Origin: Aspergillus flavus
Lineage: Eukaryota > Ascomycota > Eurotiomycetes > Eurotiales > Aspergillaceae
Direction of reading: 5' to 3'
Assembly (NCBI RefSeq): GCF_009017415.1
Contig: NC_092406.1
Span: 2,790,001 to 2,854,000 of the forward strand
DNA: 64,000 bases
Of the stretch, positions 22,750-32,791 are shown in pieces; position 1 is the stretch's first letter; each line of letters begins with the position of its first letter. A program made the translations under genes and the position numbers. The notes beneath the pieces were generated by a model. That model had not been told where the DNA came from. It made no database searches and saw only the letters and a list, made by a program, of their open reading frames with translations.

Positions 22750-23376
22750 TCAAAAGATTATTCTAACACCACGGAGTGCCCTAGGATTATACCGATATAT
22801 GTTCCTGGTCGGACTGGTACGAAACACATACAAGCCCCTATATTCAATAGGCAGACCACCCCGACGCAGATCCGGATGTCTATACAATACCCGAAGCATG
22901 GAATACAACTCCATAAGTGCCTCACCACTATGTCTGGCCCGGGTCTCGAACATGCAACAAATCCTCACATACCCGTCCCTCACCCTGGCTGTTGGATGTC
23001 CAGGATAGATTCCGCAATTCCAGACAGCGGAATGGTTAAAGTAATTTTGGTCATCGGGGCCGTGTGGTTGGCCAATATGATCCTCGGCGACGTCCTGGTA
23101 TCTCCTTTCCAGTACAGAAAGGGTAGAAAGAATGAGTTCGGAGACGTCGTTTGCATCTCTCACGTCGAAGAAGAGGCAGATGAGATTCCTATTTGTCGCA
23201 TCGACCATCACTCCCTCCATGAAAAGGGTTATTTTGCGCCTCTGCTCGGCTGGGTGTATACGGCTCCTATTTAGGAATTCTCTGATAGCTGTGGAATTTG
23301 GTGGGTCTATGACTCGGTCGTGTTCGTCTATGGCGGCACAGAAGAAAGCTGTGCCTCCTGATGCTAGGGGCCGCAT
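22750..23376 (-). CDS. Array paralog P5: small protein of an unrecognised family
   Basis: Intronless; 208 residues from the first in-frame ATG (23374-23376, AAA before it). The frame is open up to 23445 but only from a TTG. Family blocks: RRKITLFMEGVMVDATNRN then LICLFFDVRD at about residues 46-75, DGYVRICCMFETR near 134-146, GLPIEYRGLYVF near 172-183, and YNPRALRG close to the end. It is rich in Arg compared with the other members. A TATA box is only about 115 bases upstream. A short out-of-frame upstream ORF starting near 23453 overlaps the main ATG, which would lower translation if the transcript includes it. Confidence 0.73.
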   Translation of the reverse strand: MRPLASGGTAFFCAAIDEHDRVIDPPNSTAIREFLNRSRIHPAEQRRKITLFMEGVMVDATNRNLICLFFDVRDANDVSELILSTLSVLERRYQDVAEDHIGQPHGPDDQNYFNHSAVWNCGIYPGHPTARVRDGYVRICCMFETRARHSGEALMELYSMLRVLYRHPDLRRGGLPIEYRGLYVFRTSPTRNIYRYNPRALRGVRIIF

Positions 23377-23488
23377 TTTGTCTGTTGGTCTGCCTCTTGA
23401 GGGGGGTTGTGCTTGAAGTAAGTTGGTAAGTGGAAATGATCCCAATGGTGCATAAAAACAAGATACTATTATGTGAAGACCAAGGCTG

Positions 23489-23496
23489 TATTTATA
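23489..23496 (-). promoter_or_regulatory. TATA box of P5
   Basis: Minus strand TATAAATA, about 115 bases before the P5 ATG, in the same sequence style as the boxes of the other array genes. Confidence 0.5.
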
Positions 23497-24256
23497 TACT
23501 CAGGTAGTGTTGGTCTCTCTTTATAAAAACACAATATCTGGAATCGAGTGATGGAAATTTCATTGCAAAAGGCCAACGCTTATTCAATAAAACTCTCTTA
23601 GATATCAAAGACATAGTGTTGGTGGTTTTCATTGTTATACTGCAATTTAGAGAGCAATTGAGGCAGGTGATAACTACTATATCCAAAGTGCAAGAACGCA
23701 AGTCCCTTTGACTTTCGCCTGACCCTGACGAAACCGCTTTAAGATAAGGCTATATTTGGAGATGAAGGAAATTTTGTCTCTATGTTGTGTAGAAATCTAA
23801 CTTGCTTTATGTATACTAAAGGCACATTGATATTCTCCAGTTGGGCCTTTCAGCTCAACAAACACAACAATGGAAACAAGGTAACGCATGTGCATTGTTC
23901 AACGGATGTTCAAGCCATGTAATTCCAAATAACTGGACCTTCGAAGATTTTAGATGGTTCAATGTTAGAACCTGACAAGGTTTAAAGACTTACTACCCCG
24001 AAACACATCAGTTCATTAAACCAGATCAAGAAGCGAGTTCGCTCTTTAGATTCCAACTGCTTCCCTTTGGGCAAACTTCCATCAAGTACGCCGTGAAGTT
24101 CTGAGTCTAAGGTGAAAGAGACAAGTTGATATATGACAATACTATTCTTGAAGAGTACACCATATCAAAGATTAGGTTACATGCACATCATCCCTCTCAA
24201 CCATGAACGCTTGTCCAAAAATTGAAATGAGATACCCTAACCAGGGGTTAAGACAG
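23497..24256. other. Intergenic spacer between P5 and P6
   Basis: AT-rich, with no gene supported. A short GTATACTAAAGGCAC string at about 23813-23827 resembles the core GTATAACAAAGGCAC of the array repeat, perhaps a decayed copy. Confidence 0.4.
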
Positions 24257-24955
24257 TCAGCTTGTTCTTTCACGTTCCATTGCCCTTTTCCAAGCTGGAG
24301 AAAAGACTTCCTTCGACACGCCTAGTGGGTTTTGTTCGTGGTGATAACCACGCTCTAATTCCCACAATGTAGGCTCAGTCTGTGCCACCCGAAGTTCATC
24401 ACCAAGAATAACTGGCAGATCCGAATCAGCCAACATTTTCCCAAGGTATATATTGACAAGGCCCAATAATTCTTCATACACCTTTCCACCATTCTCGGCC
24501 TTGGTGTAGAAATTGTAACAAATCCTCACACACCCATCCTCAACTGGATTAGTTGGGATGAGCGCATCAAAGGGCTGGCCCTTGACAGGCTGGCGCTCGA
24601 CAGCATCAAGTTTCTTCTGTAGTTCCTCTTTAGAATCAAGAAGGCATTGACGAGATTTAAGAAGGGGTTTCTCGGATACATCGACGAACACGCAGACAAG
24701 ATCATGTAGGCTCGCGTCGACCGTGATACCGTCCTTTAGAAGGGCTTTTTTGCGGGCGATGGCATTCGTAATAGTAGTTTTATCGGCTCCCGGTTCGTCT
24801 TCTATCTCGCGAAAACATTGTGTTATTTCCTGGTTTTCGAGTATATGTAGGCGGCTTTCTAGTTTCTCTTTCTCGTCGGGGCCCGGTTTCACGTAGTATA
24901 GGGGATCATGTCGGAGTTGAATTTTTGATGGCTCGAATGAGGATGAGGTACTCAT
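24257..24955 (-). CDS. Array paralog P6: small protein of an unrecognised family
   Basis: Intronless; 232 residues from the first ATG (24953-24955). The frame extends five codons further 5' to a TTG. Family blocks: ARKKALLKDGITVDASLHD then LVCVFVDVSEK at about residues 66-95, DGCVRICYNFYTK near 139-151, SDLPVILGDELRV near 173-185, and HEQNPLGVSKEV near 206-217. P6 is last in the series and closest to P4. The protein is strongly charged with no hydrophobic helix long enough to span a membrane, so a soluble intracellular location is likely. Confidence 0.75.
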   Translation of the reverse strand: MSTSSSFEPSKIQLRHDPLYYVKPGPDEKEKLESRLHILENQEITQCFREIEDEPGADKTTITNAIARKKALLKDGITVDASLHDLVCVFVDVSEKPLLKSRQCLLDSKEELQKKLDAVERQPVKGQPFDALIPTNPVEDGCVRICYNFYTKAENGGKVYEELLGLVNIYLGKMLADSDLPVILGDELRVAQTEPTLWELERGYHHEQNPLGVSKEVFSPAWKRAMERERTS

Positions 24956-25080
24956 GTTGTATACGAACAAATGCTTATGAAGTCACCTAGTTATTCTTTC
25001 AGACATATATGGAAATATCCAAAGATAGTCGAAATAATAACCAGGGAACAGGGAAATCCCAACACGGAAAACACACGAGA

Positions 25081-25088
25081 ATTTATAC
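25081..25088 (-). promoter_or_regulatory. TATA box of P6
   Basis: Minus strand GTATAAAT about 126 bases upstream of the P6 ATG, matching the position in P3. Confidence 0.5.
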
Positions 25089-25163
25089 CCATAGTCCAGA
25101 GAAGCGCCTGATCCATATAATAAGGACATATTCAGAGTGGTCAACAGTTGACAAATCCAGTAT

Positions 25164-25214
25164 CATGTTACACGATATTTGTGTACCGCAAAGAAGATAT
25201 CTTTAGACACTGAG
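25164..25214. repeat. Intergenic repeat copy 3 of the paralog array (diverged)
   Basis: Aligns with 20134-20184 with several substitutions (GTTACACGATATTTGTGTA against GTTACAGAATATGTGCGTA, then CAAAGA and GACACTGA). It lies about 210 bases upstream of the P6 ATG, as copy 2 does for P3. Confidence 0.55.
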
Positions 25215-26224
25215 ACACCTGGTGCCGTTTCTTCGTTGCTATAACGGGATCCATAACAATCAAGAGTTTCTGCGGCTTGGAGCTATGGTAACTACCGAGC
25301 TCCCAGCATCATGAACCCCATGTGACCTTGACTCTTCTGCTGCTGACGTGGTCTGAGTAGCAGGTTGTGACACTTTGGGGGACTTCAAATGGTGTTTGTC
25401 TTGTGGTTTTTTGGAAGTGCTGGAGACAGTTCTACGGGGTAAGGGGTGGGGTTTCGTTTGTATTGGTTTTTGCTTGTGGCTTAGGGATACTTTTGTATGC
25501 TGAGACTTTTATGCGTGACAGTCGTCTATGAGGTCGTTTGTTAATATTTTCATTTAGATGTTCCCATGTAGAGTGGTCTAGGCTTGCTCGTCTGGAGGTC
25601 GTAGCGCAGTGATCGGTCCTAGCTGAGGTAATTTAGGGCTTGCTTTTAGCTGGAGGGGTATTTGCCAGACTCTGCCGATCCTGTTCTCGTGACATACATG
25701 GGGTCCAGGGCTTCATATTCTCGTAGGATTTAATCGTGTTACATAGAGACAGCCTTTTAAAGGGCAACAAAAGCTCGGGACTCGCCTATGTACAGAATTG
25801 CCCAAGTACCGTACAGTAAAAAATTGTTACAGTCGGGGGTAAAAAGAATGCTGATGTTATCATGCCCGTATAATCACTGTCATGTCCTCGTATAATCAAT
25901 CCCATAACTCCAGCTCCTCATCTTTTGGTCAGAGCTTTAATAACTCGGTTCTCTTGGGTGTTCTGTCCATTGGACTGATCATATCACACCCATACCTCCA
26001 CTATTCCTAGTTTCGCCAAAGAAAAGCATAAGTACGTAGTTCCCTTTGCACCGGCCGCCGTCCTCGAGTCTCGTGGGCGAGGCACTTGCTGAAAGTGTTA
26101 AGAGTCATTGTGACACGTATTCCAGGTCTTTCCTTTGGGGGTTTTGGAAGTTGTTTGCAAGGACCGCACAGGAGTTCCCTTGGATATGGCACGTTTTACA
26201 ACCATAAAACAAGAGTCTCCTGAG
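25215..26224. other. Intergenic region after the paralog array
   Basis: One kilobase with no supportable gene and no trace of the array family. It separates the array from the GT32 gene. Confidence 0.45.
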
Positions 26225-27518
26225 TTACCCAAAGAAATATTCCAGCCAGCCCTTCCTCCAGGTTCTCCCAAACCGATGGTTGATACACGCATGTTTATTA
26301 CTGAAACCCTCGGCACCACTGTGTCTTTGTCCATTTCCCCATACATTCACAGGTAAGACGCAGACGCCCCCCATTGGCTTTCCATCCATGGCCTCCGAGG
26401 CGTCCACACAGACCGGCTCTCTGATTCTGTTGAACGGGGCCCACGTCACCCGCCTTTGGGTCACCCCGGTAGACGGCGAAACGAGATCCCCAATATCAGC
26501 ATCTGCATTCACAGATGATTCCACCAGACTGTGAGTCGGCGGCAGCGTCCGAGACAGTACATCCAGAACCGCATCGGTAAATACTCCAGGTCCGGTGACC
26601 TCCAGAATTGTGTTTTCCTTGTAGCGTGGCCCACGCAGAAAGTTGCTCTGGTTGATTTGTCGTCTTGTGTGAGCCATGACGCGAACAATAACTTCTCGAA
26701 GTATTGGGCTAAAGCGTCGCGGCGCATATATAGTGTACTGGATCAACTGGTAGCGTCTAATCCAGCGCCACTCACGCATGAGGCGCGGGGAGGCATGTGG
26801 CTCATCGATTTCAATACCTACAACAAGAGAAACATTCGGGCTTTTGGAACCATCTTCCCAGAGTGGCTCCAATGCCGGGCATTCCTTGATAGCGCGGGCA
26901 GGGTAAACATCCATGTCTGCGTAGAAGCCACCGTAGTACCACAGAATAAGATATCGGATCAGGTCCGAACGGATTACATGGTACGGATAAGAATCATACA
27001 TCTTCTTCAGATCCGGCACGCTCGAGAAGATCTCGGTAATGAATTTGGATGCTTTTTTGTCATCCACGAGCTGTCTAGTCTTAGTATAAAGTAGGACTGC
27101 TTCTATGTGGAGTCATCCTTACTGAATACTTCCATCCACTATTTTCTCGCTCAAATTCTAATGAATCCGATTCGCGCTCAATGTATTTACCGAGCGCAAC
27201 TTGCCAGATTCGGTCTTCTGCAGAGGTGTCCCAATTGCTCGCGCGTAGGGCATTTCTCTCTATTTCCAGCAGGGCATCCGATACCCTTTTCTCATACTCT
27301 GAATCAGGGTCCTCACGAAAGGATGACAGATGCAGAAATCGCGGCGTAGTATCCACATCATATTTGGGGGCTTTTCTATTCGAACTGGTATTGTTCTTGG
27401 TCTTTGGCGGAGGTGGGAGATGGTAAAGTACGAGGTAGATCAGGGCCGCCAACAGCAAGAGGAGCAGTTTGCGACCACCTATCGATAGCTTCCTCTGTCT
27501 TTGTGGATGCATCGCCAT
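26225..27518 (-). CDS. GT32-family glycosyltransferase (Och1/DXD type), two exons
   Basis: Predicted Golgi type II membrane glycosyltransferase, probably a mannosyl- or related hexosyltransferase. Exon 1 is 27123-27518 and exon 2 is 26225-27079, joined across a 43-base intron (GTAAGG...ACTAAG), giving 416 residues. A basic start is followed by a membrane anchor at about residues 16-34 and a proline-rich stem. The catalytic region RSDLIRYLILWYYGGFYADMDV occupies about 169-190, with the metal-binding DXD as Asp187-Met-Asp189. The short intron is close to the lower limit, but the frame is lost without it. It is divergent from the Pus7 gene, with 0.93 kb between the starts. Confidence 0.82.
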
Positions 27519-28448
27519 GGGGATTTTGGATAGAACGAGCGGATGGAGGAAACAAGCCTCGGTGGAGAAAAAAGAAGAAACATGGAAGTGGCTCCCAGAT
27601 TTCTTGGTTTGACTTCAGGGGACGCATGCTGGGTTAGAAAATTGTGGAGCGAGAGACAAAGAGAGAACCGATCGACTTTCAGATGATCAGGACCAGGGTG
27701 TTATTGGTGGTTCTCCGAATGAGTAATAGTTATATTCACTGGTCTTATTGAGTAAGGATCTTCTGGTTGAACCAAAACGGAATGGTAAGACATGGATGGA
27801 AGAGAGAGGGTCGTGGCAGGCTGACGGATGTGTATCTGGGAGAAGTGCCCACCAAACTAGTCTCCATGAGGTATGGAAGCGTTTAAACCTTTTTATGCAC
27901 AAGATCTCATTTTTTGGTTCCTATCATCGATGAGGTCAAGTTTGAGATGGTGTTGAATGCCAATCTTCTAACCTCTCGGTCATCGTAGCAATAATGTCTA
28001 TGAGAGGACAACGCTGAACTGATTCTATACACCCTCTAATATAGGCACAAGTTGAGAAAGAGATTACTTCATAAATTATGAAATTACTCTTACCCTACTA
28101 GTTATTGTGCTGGACAAAGTGAATAGTGTGTTATAGATAACGAACAGTCATCGCAAGCTTTGTGGAGTGTGAGTACAATCAATTGCCAATCAGTATTCTC
28201 TGTGTGAAGTAAATACTTTATAGCAAAGATATCAGAAACCAGAGAAAAACTAGAACAGAAAGAACCCCAGTCAAGTCGAAGAATCCGCCCCATGTACTGT
28301 TCTTTATCAGAGACGTAGGGCTAGGGCTACGCTAATCCCCATTCGGCGCGGCAGAAGCAAAACCTATCGCAGCTCCGACAGTCCGCATCAGTTAACTGCT
28401 ATCGCTCCCGCTTCAACTTGACATCACCATCCCCGCTCTGTTTTCACA
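27519..28448. other. Divergent promoter region between GT32 and Pus7 genes
   Basis: Shared intergenic DNA between two opposite starts. No specific site recognised. Confidence 0.4.
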
Positions 28449-30690
28449 ATGGAGGGCGCTGACATTGTTGAGTCGCCGCGTAAGCGGCTCAAGGTTGACA
28501 ATACTTCCACCACAGAAGAAGCTACTCTCCCCCCGTCCGCCGGAACACCTGCGGCTATCTCCGAAAGTGACGCTCAAGCATTGAAGGAGGCCGAAGTTGG
28601 GATTACCGAGTTTGTTAGCCCAGAGAATGCAGGATTTTCTGGCATTTTGAAGAAGAGGTACTTTCCCAAAGAAGAGAGGTAAAAACTTTAACTGATTGGA
28701 ATTGCTTGATTTCAGATATACCGATTTCCTGGTCAATGAGATCGTTCCCTCGGGCGAAGTGCTGCATTTAAACACCCTTGCTGGACCTCAGTCGGAACAG
28801 AACAACAATGACACTGCGAATAAGACGGAAACGCCAGCAGACAACAAGCAGCAAGGAGATGCCGAAGCTGCGGTTGCGAGCGACGCCACACCCACCATGG
28901 AGACACCTGCAGTCGAATTTCAAATTTCAGATGAGGACAAGGCGCTGTTGGATTCCTATTTTGGCGCCGATCACGCTAAGAAAATCGTATCGCTGTATAG
29001 ACGCGCCCAGTCTAATGAGAAAGCCCGCCCAAGTGAACTGGGTAGACTTTCAACCGTTGTTGTAACCGACCGCGACCTGCGCATCAAGATGCACCAGGCG
29101 ATCCGTCGCATCTTCAATTCGCAGATGGAGTCTTCCACGGATGCTGAAGGCTTAATGACCATTTCGGTCGCTGCAAACCGAACCAAGCGCAAGGCGCAGG
29201 GTGCTCGCGAGGGTGGCCGGAATCAAGGTCGGGTTAACTGGGATGAGCTCGGAGGCCCCTATCTGCATTTCACTATCTACAAGGAGAACAAGGACACTAT
29301 GGAGGTTATATCCTTTATCGCGCGCACGTTGAGATTGAACCCCAAGAGTTTCCAATTCGCTGGCACTAAGGACCGACGTGGAGTGACGACGCAAAGAGCT
29401 TGCGCCAACCGCGTGCATGCCGATCGACTTGCGAAACTAAATTCGACTCTTCGCAACGCGGCACTTGGCGATTTTGAGTATCGCAAGCATGGCCTCGAAC
29501 TAGGTGATCTCGCCGGAAATGAATTCGTTATCACCCTCCGCGAATGTGATATCCCAGGCATTGATCTTCAAGATCGTGAAACCGCCATCAAGAATGCCAC
29601 CGAGAGCGTAGGATCGGCTTTACGAAACCTCCATGAACGTGGCTACTTCAACTACTACGGTCTTCAGCGCTTCGGAACTTTTGCGACGCGGACGGACACA
29701 GTAGGTGTCAAAATGCTGCAAGGAGACCTCAAGGGCGCCTGCGATGCTATCCTTCACTATAGTCCCCATGTTCTGGCTGCTGCCCAAGATGGCGAGAACT
29801 CGACCGCTTTGATAAGCTCAGATGACAAGGCCCGCGCAGAGGCCATCCACATCTTCCAAACGACTGGTAGAATCAACGAAGCCGTTGAGAAGTTACCTCG
29901 GAAGTTCTCCGCAGAAGCTAACTTGATACGGCAGCTGGGCCGTTCCAAGAATGACTACCTCGGAGCTTTGCAGGCGATTCCCCGGAACCTGCGCTTGATG
30001 TATGTGCACGCCTACCAATCATTAGTCTGGAACTTCGCTGCAGGCGAGCGGTGGCGACTGTACGGAGACAAAGTCGTGGAGGGAGACCTGGTCCTCATTC
30101 ACGAACATGTCGACAAAGATCAAACCGCCAATGGCCCTGCCACTGATGTCGATGCAGACGGCGAGGTGATCATCGCCCCGCAGGCAGAGGACAGCGCCTA
30201 CGCCAGAAGCGATGCCTTTGTGCGCGCGCGAGCCCTGACAGCTGAAGAGGCCGCCAGCGGCAAGTACACAATCTTCGATGTTGTCCTTCCCTTGCCTGGA
30301 TTCGACGTGCTTTACCCCGCTAATGCTATGGATGGGTTCTACAAGCGCTTCATGGGCAGCGAACAAGGTGGCGGTCTAGACCCGTATGACATGCGCCGTA
30401 AATGGAAGGACATCAGCTTGAGTGGAAGCTACCGGAAGTTACTCAGCCGAATGGGAGCAGACTATTCGGCCGAGGTGAAGTTGTATTCCGGGGATGATGA
30501 GCAGTTCGTGCAGACGGACCTAGAGAAACTTAACGGCAAGCAATGTACCGTAGCTAATGCAGACTCTGCCGATAAAATTGCTGTCGTTCTGAAATTCCAG
30601 CTGGGATCCAGTCAGTATGCAACGATGGCTCTGAGGGAGCTGATGAAGGGCAAGGTGCTTGCGTATAAGCCGGATTTCGGTGGACGTTAA
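28449..30690 (+). CDS. PUS7: tRNA/RNA pseudouridine synthase, Pus7/TruD family, two exons
   Basis: Converts specific uridines to pseudouridine in tRNA, snRNA and mRNA; Pus7 of yeast is the model. Exon 1 is 28449-28657 and exon 2 is 28716-30690, with a 58-base intron. The join restores SGILKKR-YTDFLVNEI, the usual TruD N-terminal block, and gives 727 residues. The catalytic block FQFAGTKDRRGVTTQRA, containing the catalytic Asp, lies around residues 278-294. YYGLQRFGTF follows near 384-393 and the TruD insertion domain after it. Residues 1-60 are polar and probably carry nuclear targeting (PRKRLK). The start has good context. Confidence 0.95.
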
Positions 30691-31654
30691 GTTGAAAATT
30701 ACTGTACATATACCTCAATGCATACACCACTACTTAATCTGGTGTAGGCACAAAAGTTTTGTATATATTGAGCATAGATTTAATATCATATAATCATGCC
30801 AATGAATAGTGCTGCTCAAATACCCCTTCCTGACTTTGAATCTACGACCTATCCTCAATTATAATAATTTGAAAGATCACAAGGGAATAAAACCTAGAAA
30901 CTAACTTCGCATTAGAAGAAACAGAAAGTAAAGCATTGTATAGACAAGAAATACCCCACAGTAGAAATACTACTGTGTATACAATTGCTTGCAACGATCA
31001 TGCCAAGGACACAGCTAGTGGCCCGACCGCCCGACAACCAGAGAACCAAGCTGGTCAACCCAACACCTGGCAGAAAAAGTGACCACACTTTGAACTGGAC
31101 CTCCAGAAAGCTGTATCTTTTAGCAAACCTGGAGTTTATGCCAGATACACCACCAAAACTGTCTTACACTCTAGTATAACTTGACATTGATATATTAGGT
31201 ATACAACTATGTACTCGGTGTCTTTCTCGGCAAGATCCCTCAAGAATTTATAGATATAGAGGGGGTCTAATTTACAGATTAAAAAGCCTCTTTGCTGGGG
31301 ATGAGGCTATGGGGTTCTCACTAGCGTGGTTTTGCCTGAGAACCGCCTTCCTTAATGGGATTAGTGCTTTTGCTTGGGAGGCGGGCGGTCAGGGCTCTCT
31401 TTACCTAAGCAATCACATTTTGTATGAGATGTTATGAGATGTGGGAATAGTTGGATGGTCCTTGTTTTGTCAAGGGTAATATAAATGCAATCGCTAAATA
31501 TAGTTCTCTGCTGAATATATAGAGAACCTAGATCAATGTACAGTACACAGGAGTATGAGTATATAGTATGTGAAAAAAACCCAAAGGGCCAAGAGCAAGA
31601 CCACGACGCCAAATAACCGACAACACAAACACACGTCTTCGCATCCCAAAAGCC
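30691..31654. other. Convergent intergenic region
   Basis: AT-rich; 3' flanks of the Pus7 gene and the membrane-protein gene. No gene supported. Confidence 0.45.
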
Positions 31655-32791
31655 CTACGGTCGGGTATTTCGCCTCCGTTCGTTGTCATCTATCGACGAG
31701 ATAGACGACACATCATCCATGTCTCGGTTCTGCGTTGCACCTGGTCTATCGCTGAGCCTTGAAACGACCGAGCCCGCATCATCATTGTTGTTGATATTGA
31801 CCGGATCACCGAATGGTGAGAGAGGCCATGCTGAAGATCGAGGTGTGTGCTGTTCGTGGTGGCTCATGTTTTCTGCAGTTAAGGCCATTGGGCTTCCGTC
31901 GGGTGCGTATATTGAGTGGACCTGTTCGGTGAAGCGACCTCGGACGCCATTACGACTGTCTGCCGATGGTGGCGGGCGTAATTCTCGGTTTAAGGATTGG
32001 GTATCTGGTGTGAGTGTGTGGCTATGCGGTATGGGTCGTTGTGCCATGGTTCCGAAAGAGGTTCTCTCTCTCCGAGTTGAATCGTAATCCCCCCAGGATA
32101 GTTCTCGTTTGGGTGCTACATTTGCTAAAGACGGATTACTTGCGGAGATGAGTTTTTTCTCTTGGCGGCGCCGCTTCAGGAAGAAAAATAGAAGTCCTGC
32201 GAAAAGGGCAAGCCCGACGACGGAAACGGGCACGGCAATGGCGATTGTTGTTTTGGTGTTAATGCCATCACCACCACTGCTATTTTCTTCAAGTGCGGAT
32301 TGGGTGGTGGTTGGAGCTGCGGTGGATGTTGTTTCAGGTTGTGTAGCTAATCTTGTAGTAGTTGTTAAGGAGGATACTGAGCTCCACGGAGGTGCAGTGA
32401 TAACCGGGTTATATGGAAGACCCGTAGGCCGGTTGCCCATCGGTGGTACACTTTGTATAGATGTTGCCTCTGATTGCAAGGACGATATGGTCGTCGTCAA
32501 CGATTCCACATAATCGGGTTCAGAGTTGGCTTCCCTCTGAAAGGTGATATCGCTCGCTTCTGCAGTCGCCATGGCCGTCTGTGCCGCTTGGGTTGCCGCC
32601 GGGAAGTTCTCGGTATTTATTGTAGTCTCAGGTCCTATGAATGGTTCTGAAGCGTCCCAAAGAAGTCGTTTGTTCAACCATACGTCACACCGAGCACCAC
32701 AATCTGGTTGTTCACGGGCTCGATCATTGGAGTGCAAACTGGATGGTCCAGCAAGAAGGTCTCTCACAACGACGGCTATGGGATGATCCAT
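31655..32791 (-). CDS. Single-pass plasma-membrane-type protein with Ser/Thr-rich ectodomain
   Basis: 378 residues from the first ATG (32789-32791); the true 5' end is uncertain. The N-terminal 170 residues are rich in Ser, Thr and Pro, typical of an O-glycosylated stalk, with CGARC near residue 32. One hydrophobic helix (TIAIAVPVSVVGLALFAGLL, about 180-199) is followed by a basic stop-transfer FFFLKRRRQEKK. A long polar cytoplasmic tail rich in Ser, Pro and Asp follows. The architecture resembles fungal wall-stress sensors of the Wsc/Mid2 type and related uncharacterised membrane proteins. No WSC cysteine domain is seen and no clear signal peptide starts the frame, so an upstream exon is likely missing (a CAG acceptor lies just before the ATG). 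Confidence 0.65.
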   Translation of the reverse strand: MDHPIAVVVRDLLAGPSSLHSNDRAREQPDCGARCDVWLNKRLLWDASEPFIGPETTINTENFPAATQAAQTAMATAEASDITFQREANSEPDYVESLTTTISSLQSEATSIQSVPPMGNRPTGLPYNPVITAPPWSSVSSLTTTTRLATQPETTSTAAPTTTQSALEENSSGGDGINTKTTIAIAVPVSVVGLALFAGLLFFFLKRRRQEKKLISASNPSLANVAPKRELSWGDYDSTRRERTSFGTMAQRPIPHSHTLTPDTQSLNRELRPPPSADSRNGVRGRFTEQVHSIYAPDGSPMALTAENMSHHEQHTPRSSAWPLSPFGDPVNINNNDDAGSVVSRLSDRPGATQNRDMDDVSSISSIDDNERRRNTRP

